Positions 42,757 through 53,749 of a stretch of DNA of 64,000 nucleotides are shown here, piece by piece. Positions within the stretch are counted from its first letter, which is position 1, and every line of letters begins with the position of its first letter. Both the position numbers and the translations under genes were made by a program. The notes beneath the pieces are model-generated. The model had not been told where the DNA came from. It saw nothing but the letters and a program-made list of their open reading frames with translations, and did no database searches. Source of the DNA: Xanthostigma xanthostigma (lineage: Eukaryota; Arthropoda; Insecta; Raphidioptera; Raphidiidae); the NCBI GenBank assembly GCA_963575645.1, contig OY754471.1, positions 48,238,820-48,302,819 of the forward strand. Direction: 5' to 3'.

Positions 42757-43075
42757 TGCACTCCGGGAGTGCCGCAGAAGTGAAAACTTGAATATTAACG
42801 TCTTAATTTTTTGCATTTAGAAGCATTGTTTATTTATTGGCAACACTTGTAAATAAAATGGTTTGTAACATAGATTGCATTTTTATGTACGATATTTCAA
42901 CGCTAGATGTCTAACGTTGTATAAAAAGTATCTGGCAATTACTATCACTTAGGTCTTAGAGAGTCTCACCCAGTTATTACTTTTACTGACGCGAGTTTAA
43001 CATTTTTTACCCATTACAAAAAAAGTGTACAACGCCGCTAAAGAAGTTTTCACTTCAAAAATTGTAAATATTGGT
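42757..43075 (+). mobile_element. MITE family G, copy
   Basis: Starts GCACTCCGGGAGTGCCGCAG, continues GAAGTGAAAACTTGAATATT, GTACGATATTTCAACGCTAG, GACGCGAGTTTAACATTTT and ends AGAAGTTTTCACTTC. The ends GAAGTGAAAACTT and AAGTTTTCACTTC are inverted. Other copies: 54641-54963 (reversed) and 56330-56570, with fragments in the Helitron at 34.3-34.6 kb. Confidence 0.82.
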
Positions 43076-43955
43076 CCTGAGTCCTCGTAATAGTGAGAGC
43101 TGGTGGCCTTTTTTTAGTACAGATTTTTTTGGCTTTTGTTTTCAAAAACAGTTAGCCACGACAATTATTATTGGTGGCCTTAATAAATAATTAAAAATGT
43201 ATTTCTTATTATTTTAAATATTATTGACTTGTAAACATTTTCCTGACCTTTCCCAAAAAAATTCTCCTAAAATAGCACGATATTATGTCTCGAAATTGCG
43301 ACACGAAACTGGTAAAAAATAACATTATCGGTTATGAACCCTCCTTGATCAGCTGTCAATATTTTTTTAAAGTTTGAATACCGGAAATTTATATGTACCG
43401 CTACTGAAATTTTCAAGAAAGCTTTAAAATTTTTCTGCAGGTACTTAAGAGACGTTTTTTGTAATTTTTGGGAAAAAAGCTGATCTTGCGTATTTTAAAA
43501 AGTATTTTTAAGCTTGTCAACTAGATACTAAAGTGTACCAGTCTTGTTATTGTTGAAGGTTTTTTCTCTGCATAATTTTAAAAACGTATAATGCAAAATT
43601 TATATAACAACAATTATAATTAGTTTCAGATAAAATTTCCATTCATATACAAGAAGACGTCTGAAAAATGTGTTCTTTGATTAAAATATGAATATTTACA
43701 CATTTAACTCTGTTTCATAACTTAATGAGAATTCAGCCAAACACGTTTTCTAAATAAACAGCCAACTGAACTGTAAAAAATTAATGATTTTTTCCTAAAA
43801 ATTCATACCATAGATATAAATATATTACATTTTGTATCTAGTTTAAAATCTGTCAAATGAACATGATTTCAAAGTTTAAAAGATCATTTAAAGTAAATCA
43901 AACAAGGCGTCGTTCATTTTTTTATCATTACTTTTGCACGGTACGACATCTGTTT
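43076..43955. other. AT-rich intergenic DNA
   Basis: No gene or named repeat. Confidence 0.5.
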
Positions 43956-44092
43956 TTTTTGACGTGATAACGTCTTATAAATTGATGAATCACCAATCTT
44001 ATAAATTGATAAAACACCGACTGCATGCACGAAAAAGTGTAACGTAACGTTCCTAACGTTCCGCCTGACCCTGTGCGTGCTTTTTGCTAATT
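43956..44092 (+). mobile_element. Repeat family F, left end only
   Basis: TTTTGACGTGATAACGTCTT through CCCTGTGCGTGCTTTT; then homology to the full copies stops. Confidence 0.78.
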
Positions 44093-44499
44093 TCTCGCTC
44101 AATTTAAATCAGATCGGTTTGAAACCAGTCTTAAACGAAAGAGGAGAACATTTTACATAGATTTCGTATAACAGAATTTGCCTAAACAGTTTTTTTATAC
44201 AAATTTATATAGAAAAATAGCTGTATAAATGCAATGTTGTCTAATGCATGACGCGACGCGGTCGGTAGTCTTTGTTTGCCGTACATGGAAATTAGAAAAT
44301 AACGTATGTCTTGTCTTAACATGAAAACGACTGCATTTCTAATGTTTAATTCAATTTTTTGACATTAGTATTTTGTGAAATGCAACGCCTTCTAAGTTAA
44401 CTATTGGAATAACTAATTATTATTAGAACATAATACTTTGACAGTTGCAAACGTCACTTTTGACTTTTCTTATCATTCCGACACCAAGGATAAGCGGAT

Positions 44500-44760
44500 T
44501 GAAACCAAATTTTGGGAGGATGTTTGATATGCAAATATGAAGTGGCCTATTGTTTTTGGGGAACATCGGCGCATGCGTAAAAGAATATATCTCTTATAAT
44601 GATGTTTTATATAATAATAATATAGTTTTTAAAACGGTTTTTACTCTATTTATTTTTACTAGAAATTTTTGTAAATTTTTTGGGGAAAATCGGCGCATGC
44701 GCAAAAGAGATACATGCCATAGTTGTTTTTTATATAATAATAGTGTACTTTTTATAGTGT
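44500..44760 (-). repeat. Fragment of the CCATTCCAAC-type repeat with internal duplication
   Basis: GATTGAAACCAAATTTTGGG and TTTTTGGGGAACATCGGCGC are the reverse complement of parts of 51062-51165. A second version (TTTTTGGGGAAAATCGGCGC) follows at about 44677, so a ~120-bp tandem duplication is present. Confidence 0.65.
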
Positions 44761-44785
44761 TTTATTATTCTACTTAATAAAATTT

Positions 44786-44930
44786 ACCTAAATTTGAAGC
44801 GAAAGATGCAATATCATAGATTCGAATTATTATAATTATTATATAAATTTAGGTTATGTGTTACGGAATACGTTATCACGTAAAACTATCGTCCGTAAAC
44901 CGACTTTACAGACAACCAATTTTTCTTCAT
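44786..44930 (+). mobile_element. Repeat family F, right end only
   Basis: AATTTGAAGCGAAAGATGCA through GACTTTACAGACAACC, matching the right part of 35736-36311. Confidence 0.78.
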
Positions 44931-45166
44931 GAACCGTTGGTGGGTAACAACCACCGCTTTTCCTATATTTCTTTCCTAATATCTTTGCATAAGAAAAATG
45001 TAAAAAATACTAATAAAAAAGAGGTAAAAAACCTTTAAGTCCAATCGAAAATGTACTAAAAACTAGAAAATAAATATGAGTCACCATTGGAGGCTTTAAT
45101 TAAACTAAAATAAAATCGTGGGAGGCATTTAACAGCTTTAATTTGTTTCACTAAGATGAACGTGCG

Positions 45167-45477
45167 TATAATACGCGCCACGGATCTAAAAGGTTCGGAA
45201 GTTAGTCACAAACAGCGTCGCAAAGGCACATTTTAGAGCCGTTGAGACTCCCACCACCTTCCAGCTACCTGCACGGTGATTGGCCGTGATCGCTCGTTGC
45301 CTTTGTCACTTGTCGCTTTCCTGCTTTAAAGTACAGTCGAGTACGCTATTGTCAAGTTGTTATTGCTATTTTAGTTTTGTTGAGTTGCAAGTTTGTAGTT
45401 TTTCAACAGACTGTACAAGCGCAAGCCCGCATTCGCATCTAACTTCCGAGCCTTTTAGATTTGTGGCGCGCACTATA
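45167..45477 (+). mobile_element. MITE family A, copy 3
   Basis: TATAATACGCGCCACGGATC to GATTTGTGGCGCGCACTATA; interior as in the copies at 2541-2870 and 3305-3630, with a short deletion near 45270. Confidence 0.85.
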
Positions 45478-45600
45478 CAACCTACAGCTGTGATATTGAT
45501 AAAACAATTTGTTTACAAAAGGCAAATTAACACTAACAATTTTCGTGCCTGTGTGTGTTAAACCAACTAGATTTAATTTTTTTATTTTTTTGTTTTTTAA

Positions 45601-45733
45601 ATGTTATTGTCTCAAGTACCTATTAATGTACAGGGGCAGGAGGAAGAACAAACTCTAGTTTGATCCTGTCCCTATATTGCCTAAATTTGTATAAGTATTT
45701 AGAGCAATAAACTATTATTATTATTATTATTAT
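45601..45733 (+). mobile_element. LINE 3' end with (ATT)n tail
   Basis: The hairpin-like CAAACTCTAGTTTGATCCTG, then ATATTGCCTAAATTTG, AGCAATAAAC and (ATT)n resemble the 3' untranslated end of the LINE at 52640-53749 (CAATCCTAGGATTGAATCTG, CCTATTGCCTC, GCAATAAA, (ATT)n). No coding part remains. Confidence 0.6.
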
Positions 45734-46062
45734 ATCATTAAAAGGTGAGCTCCATCAAATGGAATAATTTCCGTTGTTCAAATTAAGGACTACACAGCGA
45801 TTACCAATGTGTGCAACAGACTGGATTAATGGTCTATGAAATTAAACTTGACACAAGGGCAAAATTCCGCTACATTATTTTCTTTCACGTCGGAACGTTA
45901 ATTATGTATATTTTTAATGACTCAACGCTCATATTAAATAACGTCAATAACACATAATTAAACAACATATTTATGCCTACATAATGTCTTCTTTCTTTTT
46001 TCTATCTCTATCAAATAAGATGACATCTTGAATTAATTTATAATAGTCAATTTAACACCGAT
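45734..46062. other. Intergenic, nothing assigned
   Basis: No gene or clear repeat. Confidence 0.5.
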
Positions 46063-46309
46063 TTTGACGTGATAACGTCTTATAAATTGATGAAACACCG
46101 GCTGCACGCACGAAAAAGTGTCACGTTCCGCCTGAGCCTGAGCGTGCAAGCTAGAGCGCGGTATAAGCGATAGAGAGGCACGATCGGCCCACGCGTCGGC
46201 TTGTACGCATTTCTCTCTTCTCGCGTGACGTCAGAGAGTTCATCAATGTTTCTTTATGACGTTATCACGTAAAACTATCGTCCGTAAACCGACTTTACAG
46301 ACAACCATT
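46063..46309 (+). mobile_element. Repeat family F, short internally deleted copy
   Basis: Left end TTGACGTGATAACGTCTTAT and right end ACGTTATCACGTAAAACTAT with GACTTTACAGACAACC, but only 247 bp and with an unrelated GC-richer middle (AGCTAGAGCGCGGTATAAGC). Both ends are retained, suggesting that they suffice for mobility. Confidence 0.78.
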
Positions 46310-46428
46310 TTTTTTACTTATTATTTCGGCGACTATTTAACTTACATTCTTGTGTTACTGTCCGGATGGACAGTTACGTATAATTCGTTCTTACTTGTTT
46401 ACCGTTGTAAGGCACATAGCAATCACTG

Positions 46429-46501
46429 GTCTATGGCTCAGTTGGTTAGAGCGTCGTGCTAATTTAGCGAAGGTCGCGGGTTCGACCCCCCTTGGGACAT
46501 A
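46429..46501 (+). tRNA. tRNA-Ile(AAT)-like sequence, probably a pseudogene
   Basis: GCTCAGTTGGTTAGAGCG (D-arm/A-box), TCGTGCTAATTTAGCGA (anticodon arm with AAT), AGGTCGCGGGTTCGACCCCC (variable and T arm) align with tRNA-Ile(AAT). One anticodon-stem mismatch and a poor acceptor stem argue against function. A T-rich stretch follows. Confidence 0.55.
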
Positions 46502-47106
46502 GGTATAATATTTTTATTTTTTTACGATGTATTTTTGTTTTTTTTACTAAAAATAACAAAAGAAAAAATGTTTTTAAAACTAACTAAAAAATATAAAGAA
46601 ATATTTTTAACTTGTAGGATTTGAAACGAAAAACGTGGAGCGCACGACAAAAATATTATCCAGTCCAAAAAAAAACTACAGATACAGTATTTAAAACAGA
46701 AAAAGACCTTCTATCGGAATTGAAATTGGAAAAAGGGTGTATTGTAAATTCAAAGAAAACAGTAGAGTAGTATCATTTGTTCAATAATTTCATTTACTTT
46801 TTTTATTTGAAATAGCCTATAAATAGTCAAATCAACTTAATGGCCACTATTAAAGTACGAAGCCATTACTGGAATTGATAGCAATGCGCTGTGAATAAAA
46901 ATAATACTGACCCGTTCTCCCACCATGTATACCCGAACCTCCACCGTATTTATTAATTTTTGCATTCTGCTTTCTTTTTAACTGTTTCATGATTTATTCT
47001 CATAGAAAATACATGAAAATTGTAAGACCACCAATCGTTAGGGTTATTTGGATCTAGTAACAATTAATATTTTCAATCTGTCAAGATTTTTAATATTAAA
47101 TTGAAA
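46502..47106. other. AT-rich intergenic DNA
   Basis: Nothing assigned apart from T-rich sequence after the tRNA-like element. Confidence 0.5.
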
Positions 47107-47205
47107 TTTACAAAATTTCATTAAAATCGGTTTAGTGGTTTTGGAGATTAGCGCAGTCAAAATTGACACGAGAATTTTATATATACCTAGATAGAGGATA
47201 TAGAC
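47107..47205 (-). mobile_element. Inverted Helitron 5' end fragment
   Basis: Reverse complement of the 5' ~92 bp of the adjacent Helitron (ATTAAAATCGGTTTAGTGG, GACACGAGAATTTTATATAT). The pair forms a head-to-head inverted repeat centred near 47199. Confidence 0.78.
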
Positions 47206-47380
47206 TCTATCTAGGTATATATAAAATTCTCGTGTCAATTTTGACTGCGCTAATCTCCAAAACCACTAAACCGATTTTAATGAAATTTTGTAAATGTATC
47301 TTGCTCGGTGCAATTTACGCTATAGAATAGTTTTTATTAAATGTACAAAATTACGGCGTTTTCTCAAAAAAACTGTTGTA

Positions 47381-48305
47381 AAGGGTTTTCCAATAAGAGG
47401 TGTTATTTTGAATAGCCCGCTATTTCGGTAGATGTCACTTTTGGAGTTGTCATTTTTTTACATTTGACAAGTAGAAACTACGCCATTAATAAAAATGGAA
47501 CAATACACGCTTCAACAACGCATTGAAATTATTAAAATTCACTATAAAAAATGGTGAAAATTTGGCAGAGACGGTTCGTAAAACTCGAACATTTTTGGGT
47601 CGTCGTGAAGCACCTTGTCGGACCGCAATACAGAAATTGGTGGAAAAATTCGAGCTGTTGGGACAAGTTAGTGATGTGAAGAATGAAACCCGTGCACGTC
47701 GCTCAAGAACAGCCGAGAATATTGCTGCTGTAGCCGAAAGTGTAGAAGAAAACCCAGGTTTCTCCATTCCTCGTCGTTCTTTGGAATTACGCATATCGAG
47801 AGATGATTAATGATTTTTTATGGCCGGAATTGGATGGTATTGATCTGGACAACGTTTACTTTCAACAAGATGGCGCTACGTGCCACATAAGCAACGAAAC
47901 CAATGATCTTTTACGGGAAAAGTTTCCGGACCGTGTTATCTCTCGAAGAGGTGATCACAATTGGCCACCGAGATCTTGTGATTTAACACCTTGTGACTTC
48001 TTCCTTTGGGGCCACGTGAAAGAGAAGGTCTACGCCAACAGCCCAGCGTCGATTCAAGACCTCAAAGATGGAATTCGTGAGGCTATCGAGGACATAGGGC
48101 AGCCACTTTGCGATTTGGTTATGAAAAATTTCATGAAAAGGATATGGTCCTGTAGGCGTGGTCGTGGTGGTCATTTGGCTGATGTTATTTTCTATTATTA
48201 ACGGCATACCTTCCTCTTTATAATGAAATAAACATCCGATCATTTATCTCAAAAATGGCATTTTCCTTTGAATATCAAAATAACACCTCTTATTGGAAAA
48301 CCCTT
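47381..48305 (+). mobile_element. DD41D (rosa-like) mariner-family element, internally deleted
   Basis: 925 bp with 31-bp perfect terminal inverted repeats (starting AAGGGTTTTCCAATAAGAGG) and TA on both sides (47379-47380 and 48306-48307). The transposase remnants occupy 47494-48201. Full-length relatives are normally about 1.3 kb, so roughly 400 bp of the middle is missing. Confidence 0.9.
47484..48201 (+). pseudogene. Transposase, Tc1/mariner superfamily, DD41D type, broken
   Basis: The frame starts MEQYTLQQRIEIIKIHYKK at 47484 and breaks after about 20 codons. It resumes in another frame with a second helix-turn-helix-like region (RTAIQKLVEKFELLGQV, then RARRSRTAENIAAVAES). After a deletion at about 47795-47803, the catalytic second half follows (47803-48201): YFQQDGATCH with the second Asp, then RSCDLTPCDFFLWGHVKEKV with the third Asp. 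I count 41 residues between these two Asp, the DD41D spacing of rosa-type elements. The region with the first catalytic Asp is deleted, so no active enzyme can be made from this copy. Confidence 0.85.
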
Positions 48306-48697
48306 TAGTAACATATTATAATGGCATCTTATAGAATTTACTCAAAGCTCAGAAGCAAACAGAAAAACTGTTTTAGTACCAAGTAGCAACATGTGAATTT
48401 GCTCAAAGCTATTAGTTCAGAAGCAAATCTGGTAGAATTTGCCCAAAGCTATTATAGTTAAAGCGAAATATATTTTGCAGAATTATATCTATCGCACCCG
48501 GGTGAAACCGGGACGGGCTGCTAGTACTTCTATAATAATTAATTCATCGTTAAAATAATCAATATTTTGATGATAGAGTTTTGTGATGAAATTCGTTTAA
48601 AATAAACATGTTGTTGTCAATATATTCTTGTATATATTGAGTTTAATTAAAGTGTCTTTAGTTTATTAATTAATGTTTCGTCATTCGTTTGTTTCAG

Positions 48698-49071
48698 ATA
48701 CGTTCGCGGGAAGGAAAACTCATCTAATTTAATGGCTCGCAGGAAAAAGGAACGCTGACACAGATAAAAAAAAACTACACAGCAGTTGTCATAAATAAAG
48801 GCAGCAATTGAAATCGATATCACGTTATGTTATTTAATATCAATAGCTGAACAAAATAAATCCAATTATTACATAATCCACGATATATCCAATATCTCGC
48901 ACAAAATGTAATAAAAAAATAAATAAATAACATCTGAACAAACGATATAAAAATACTGTAATATCGAGAAAGATTATTAAATTACGTTCATTCGTAAAAA
49001 AAATGTAATAACATTCAATTTATGAATAATGAAGACCAGAGAAATGAGAATAAAGCGTCTGTTTTTTTAAT
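48698..49071 (+). other. Probable 5' untranslated part of the first SPR coding exon
   Basis: TCATTCGTTTGTTTCAG ends at 48697 and has the form of a splice acceptor (T-rich tract followed by CAG), suggesting an upstream non-coding exon outside this stretch. The leader between it and the ATG is AT-rich, with an in-frame stop at 49051. This is inferred only from the sequence pattern. Confidence 0.4.
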
Positions 49072-49470
49072 ATGAAACCGAAAGAGTCGCCTTTCGAAAT
49101 ACAACAGCAAGACAAAACACTAACGAAAATGCAACGCTTGCTAGAAACAAACAACATATCTGCAATAGCCGATATAGTCACGATAAGACAAGAAAACAGT
49201 TGCAGCTATAGATTCATAGACATATTCGATGTGGACTGCTGTGAGCTTTGCGAGAACTATTGTCGAATTGGTCCGATACCCGCATCTCCGAACAACATAA
49301 CCTCAAACATGACAGATACTAATGATTTGCCGCCGTTGAACTGTTCTATTTGTGAAGAATGCGATTTTCTTAATATCACCAAAGAATTGCCCGTCGAATA
49401 TGCGCAGCCAATGTACGGATACATCGTGCCGTTTCTACTAATAGTGACGATGGTAGCGAACACGTTGATT
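49072..49470 (+). CDS. Sex peptide / myoinhibitory peptide receptor, first coding exon
   Basis: 133 codons, from the first ATG after an in-frame stop (49051) to a donor GTAAGT at 49471. It encodes the extracellular N-terminus, with several Cys (CCELCENYC, NCSICEEC) and possible N-glycosylation sites (NNIT, NMT, NIT), followed by the first membrane helix YGYIVPFLLIVTMVANTLI with the conserved TM1 Asn. The exon ends after a complete codon (phase 0) and joins in frame to 54425. The receptor is a class A GPCR of the plasma membrane; in insects it responds to myoinhibitory (allatostatin-B) peptides and, in some flies, to sex peptide. A second Met at codon 20 (MQRLLETNN) could be an alternative start. 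Confidence 0.8.
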
Positions 49471-49788
49471 GTAAGTTATTATTTTTAATGGCGTCTCTCA
49501 AAACTTTCCAATTGTGTTTTTGAGTTGGAAACTAGAAACGTTGGAATTTACAAATCGTTAGGCCTCCTCCGGTTCACACAATTTTGTAATTTTTTTCAAC
49601 GAATTCTGGAGAAGAATTCTATTTTGAGCATTTTTTGTATACTAAAGTACACGGCTAAAGCGGAAGGTTTATGAAATATCTGAGATCAAAGTTAGAGTAA
49701 CTGAAAAATTTCATGTGAAGAAAAAATTACGCGGTAAACTTTTAGAATGAGGTTAAAAATAATCAAAATCACGTCAGTTTTAGGCTTT

Positions 49789-50373
49789 TGACGTGTTAAC
49801 GTCTTACTTATAAATTGATGAATCACCAATCTTATAAATTGATGAAACACCGGCTGCATGCACGAAAAAGTGTAACGTTCCTAACGTTCCGCCTGACCCT
49901 GTGCGTGCTTTTCTCGAAAACGGCCCTAACGATGTGGATGAAATGTACTGAAAAGGGATTTTGGGGGGCAAAAAATCGTTTTAGCTAGGTCTCATCTCTC
50001 GAAAAAATCGTTTTCATACAAATTTTATCATTATAAAAATCAATTTTTTGACGTATGAAAATACTTAAATATTGTAAGTAGGTTTTGGAATTTTATATAA
50101 ACAGTGAAACAATTGTTTTCAAAATATTATGACAATTAATCTTTGAGACTTAAAATAAATACGAAAGAAAGAAAGTTAAAAAAAACAATTATTATTATAG
50201 TTGGTGAGTATTTTAATACATAAAATTAACCTAAATTTGAAGCGAAAGATGCAATATCATAGATTCGAATTATTATAATTATTATAGGTATGTAGAAATT
50301 AGGTTATGTATTACGGAATACGTTATCACGTAAAACTATCGTCCGTAAACCGACTTTACAGACAACCAATTTT
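49789..50373 (+). mobile_element. Repeat family F, full copy 2, in SPR intron
   Basis: Nearly identical to 35736-36311, from TTTGACGTGTTAACGTCTTA to GACTTTACAGACAACC; differences are few and scattered. Lies in the intron between the two SPR exons, in the same orientation as the gene. Confidence 0.85.
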
Positions 50374-50676
50374 TTTATAGTAGAAAACATGAAACAGTCT
50401 GAGTCATGTGAATTGCTTGATTATTTCTTCAACTTTGATTTTGGATATTTCAGAAACCACTCAGTTTAGACTGCATAAAAAATGGGGAAGCTGAAGTCCT
50501 TTTGAATCAATCGAAAAAATAGACACTTAAAAAAAACAAATTTATGTGCACTGAGGACAAAGCAACGTTTCGAAATCTTTGAGCTCGTCCAAAATTTCCG
50601 AGAACGTGTAAATACAAAAGGCGAAAAATAAATTTTGCATGTGGAAAACTTTGAGTGAACACGCCAATAAAGAAAA

Positions 50677-51345
50677 TTCCAGCCAATTGGGCGACGGGAC
50701 CATTCCAACTTCAAAAATGTTGACATTTGATTGAAATAAAGAAAATACAATATCTTATATCGCGTGAGGTGACGCGGGTAATGGCTAGTATTCAATATGA
50801 TATTTGCTAATCGTTGCCATGATTACCTACATAATATGTTCCACGTCATTTAAATATTAATCAAAACATGCCGAACTTGTTTATTTCTGACAGATCCATA
50901 AAACAAAAGAGCGGCTTATTTTTTTTATTTTCAAAATATTTCCGAAACTATAAAGTTTAGAAAAAAAAATTTTTAAAGAAACTTTCTTGAAAAAATAAAT
51001 AAAATAATAAGCCGTTATGAAAAGTTAACCATTATTATATAAAAAACACCGTTGTAGCAAATATCTCTTCTGCGCATGCGCTGATTTTCCCCAAAAACAA
51101 TAGGGCCCTTCATATTTGCATACCAAACATCCTCCCAAAATTTGATTTCGATCCGCTCATCCGTTTGACCTGTATCGTGTTCACAGACTAACAGACGCAC
51201 AGAGATTTTCCAAAAATATGTTTTTTTGATTCATGGGACCTCAATTCGGAAAGATATTGTAAAATTTTTGAAAAATGATTTTTGACCTAAACTAGTACCT
51301 ACCATTCCCCATTTGTGGGTTGGAATGGTAAAATATGTTTAAAAT
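50677..51345 (+). mobile_element. Repeat with CCATTCCAAC ends, unoccupied copy 2, in SPR intron
   Basis: Continuous version of the 10821-11783 repeat: CCAGCCAATTGGGCGACGGG at the left, GTGAGGTGACGCGGGTAATG, and GTGGGTTGGAATGGTAAAAT at the right. The position corresponding to the hAT-MITE insertion (about 51177-51195) is undisturbed. Confidence 0.8.
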
Positions 51346-52316
51346 TTAATTGTAAAAATAAATACAGGTCTTGAATAAACATAAAATGTTACGTGGAAAA
51401 ATAATAATCTGGATTGCATAAAATCGAAATTTCAGTTTTTTTTATTTTTATTTTGTAAATATCTGTACTTCTTACAGTTAATTGATGCATTAAATAATTA
51501 GTTTTAATTACAAAATGATTATTAAGATTTTTTTTAAGAGAGAATTAAGCCTTCAACAGTCAACTTGACTTTCAATGTTCGCTGTTAATCGGTCCACAAA
51601 ACAAACAATCCTTTTGTAGAGTTGTTTGTGTTCTGCACCTGTACTAATTTGCATACTCGGCATAAAACCAAAGTTTGATTAAAATTTAAACAATGGAAAT
51701 TTTCTGATTATATAATACCTCTACATTTACACTTCTCTCCGCAAGTTTAAGCAGTCAAAATAATTCAGTTTTGAATTTTCAATTCTGAAAAGCACTTCAC
51801 GCATAAAATTCAGGTATAACAGACATTTCCGCGTACAAAAACATAGTTGAATTATTTTCGTAACAACATTGTACTGTCTTTTACTTGAAAGCTACAAAAA
51901 GCAAAATACGCGCGTCGTAGCTAGTTTGATGTATTCGTTTGAAATTTAAAAAAAAACCTACTTAAACAAATCTTCGAACCTTTACATATGTGGTTCACAA
52001 GACAAAGTGGCTCAAGCCTGATGACTTTGTAATACTAAATTAATTACAGGAAAGTGCCATCACACCAACATTATAGGTAATTATTAATGATTAGTAGTTC
52101 TGACCGCTATGAACGCTGGTGGCAATATTTTACTCACCTAGACAGCATACATGTCGGGATTATTCGACCCATGTATTTTCAACTTCACTTTCATCCTCAC
52201 TTCGTGTCAATCAGAAAAAAGCCTCTATTAATTTGAGGTTAAATCATATACATATTTAATTGTGAAAAATAACTCTAATAATTTAGAGTGATGATAATCC
52301 TGTTTAAATATTAGAC
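51346..52316. other. SPR intron, unassigned part
   Basis: AT-rich with no feature that I can name; a TATTTTCAACTTC block near 52170 weakly matches 40295-40310. Confidence 0.45.
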
Positions 52317-52639
52317 GATTAAAGGATGAAACCTGGTGACATAGGATCAATGAACTTTGCAAATACTGATGTTTTTTTTTAACTGCATTTTATTGTCTGA
52401 CGTTTCGGAAAACTTTATGCCATCTTCGGAGAATCAATGCTGTCTTTATTCTCAATATTGTTGTTATGTAAAAAATAAATTAAAATGAAAAATGTCATCA
52501 ACAGGTATTAAAATTACTATTTTACTTGAAAAAACGACTGATTTTTACTGAAAATTGTATAAACGTGTCAAATGTAACTTGTTTAAAATTATACTGATCT
52601 ATAAAATAAAAAAAACCATCAGTATTTGCAAAGTTCATT

Positions 52640-53563
52640 GGTCCACTGCTTTTCATTGTCTATATATTTGATTTTTATAAATGTTTGAAATATCTTAAGT
52701 TACACCAATATGCTGATGACACGCAAGTCTATTATTCCTTCCAGTTATCTGAGAAGCAGAATGCTACAGAACTTATTAACAGTGACCTCCGATCAATACA
52801 TCGCTACTCAAAAAATCATGGTTTAATTTTAAATTCTAACAAATCATCTATTACTTACATCGGAAGTAACTTTCTTATTCGATCAATGGACAATCGCTTT
52901 CTAAACATAAATATAAATGGCGAGGTAATTCCCGTTGTAAAAGCAGCTAAAAATCTTGGTGTAACTTTTGACCAGAATATGAAATTTACAGAGCATATTT
53001 CTATCAAATTTAGGTCTGCTTATTTCAAACTTAAAAAGTTGTTTTCATTTAAAAATTATCTGTCAGTGCAAATGAAACTTAGATTGGTCAATGTTTTAGT
53101 ATTACCAATAATTGAATACGGTGACGTTGTTTATGGTAGCTCGTTAGACTTCCAAACCCGTCACAAGGCTCAAAAACTTCAAAATGCATGTTTAAGATTT
53201 GTTTTTGATATTCCCTATAGAGAACATATAACACCTTATCTCACGCGGCATTGTATTGTAAACATGACATACCGTAGACTTCTTCATTTTTATTTATTTC
53301 TATTCCGTTTGCAAAAAAATAACGAACCCTTATACCTAACCAGTAGGCTAATAAACCGTTTAAATCCTTATCAGATTAGATCTATCACTTTTGAAATCCC
53401 ATCACATTCTACCTCAAACTTTAAAAAATCATTTTCATATTTAGCCCCTAAATTATTAAACGACCTTCATGACATAGTTCCCTGGTATGAATACAACAGT
53501 AATGTGTCAACTAAAATCCAAAAATATCTTTTAGAGAAACAACTAACGCAACGACCAATCTAG
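52640..53563 (+). pseudogene. Non-LTR reverse transcriptase, C-terminal part
   Basis: Reading in frame from the junction: GPLLFIVYIFDFYKCLKYL, then the catalytic box YADDTQVYYSF, LNSNKS (the usual N-x-x-K-S/T region), NLGVTFDQNMKFTEHI (the L-G-V-x-x-D box), and the C-terminal thumb and tail, e.g. IIEYGDVVYGS and KAQKLQNACLRFVFDI. The frame stays open to its natural stop at 53564, so this insertion is fairly young. The N-terminal endonuclease and the palm start are missing, so it cannot act alone. Confidence 0.85.
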
Positions 53564-53749
53564 GGAATCTTTCAATTTTTATATTTTTATGGACTTTTAA
53601 TTTTTATAGTATTTTAATGCCTACATTTTATATTAATTTTTGTTTATCGAAATTTGTACGAAGGACAGATGGAAGACCAATCCTAGGATTGAATCTGTGA
53701 CCTATTGCCTCGGCAATAAATAAAATTATTATTATTATTATTATTATTA
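52640..53749 (+). mobile_element. 5'-truncated LINE with (ATT)n tail
   Basis: Starts in the middle of a reverse transcriptase, just upstream of the YADD box. It runs through a 3' untranslated segment with a CAATCCTAGGATTG palindrome, CCTATTGCCTCGGCAATAAA and about eight ATT units. The 5' truncation and simple-repeat tail are typical of target-primed insertion. The clade is not certain: Jockey/CR1-group by the motif style LHQYADDTQVY. Confidence 0.88.

Larger units (their letters stand above)
47206..48524 (+). mobile_element. Non-autonomous Helitron with nested mariner-like element
   Basis: 5' end TCTATCTAGGTATATATAAA with TCTCGTGTCAATTTTGACTG; 3' end CACCCGGGTGAAACCGGGAC with terminal CTAG at 48521-48524 followed by T. 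The DD41D element at 47381-48305 is inserted inside it. Sequence between 48306 and 48480 shows repeats of GAATTTGCTCAAAGCTATTA. The base before the 5' TC is C, not A, so the 5' boundary is uncertain by several bases. Confidence 0.65.

Noticed and set aside
45601-45733. SINE tail
   Set aside because: No tRNA head or SINE body; the hairpin and TTGCCT...GCAATAAA order match the LINE 3' end instead.
53564-53749. Target duplication for the LINE
   Set aside because: I could not find a convincing duplication; the only shared bases are T/AT at the junction, so none is claimed.
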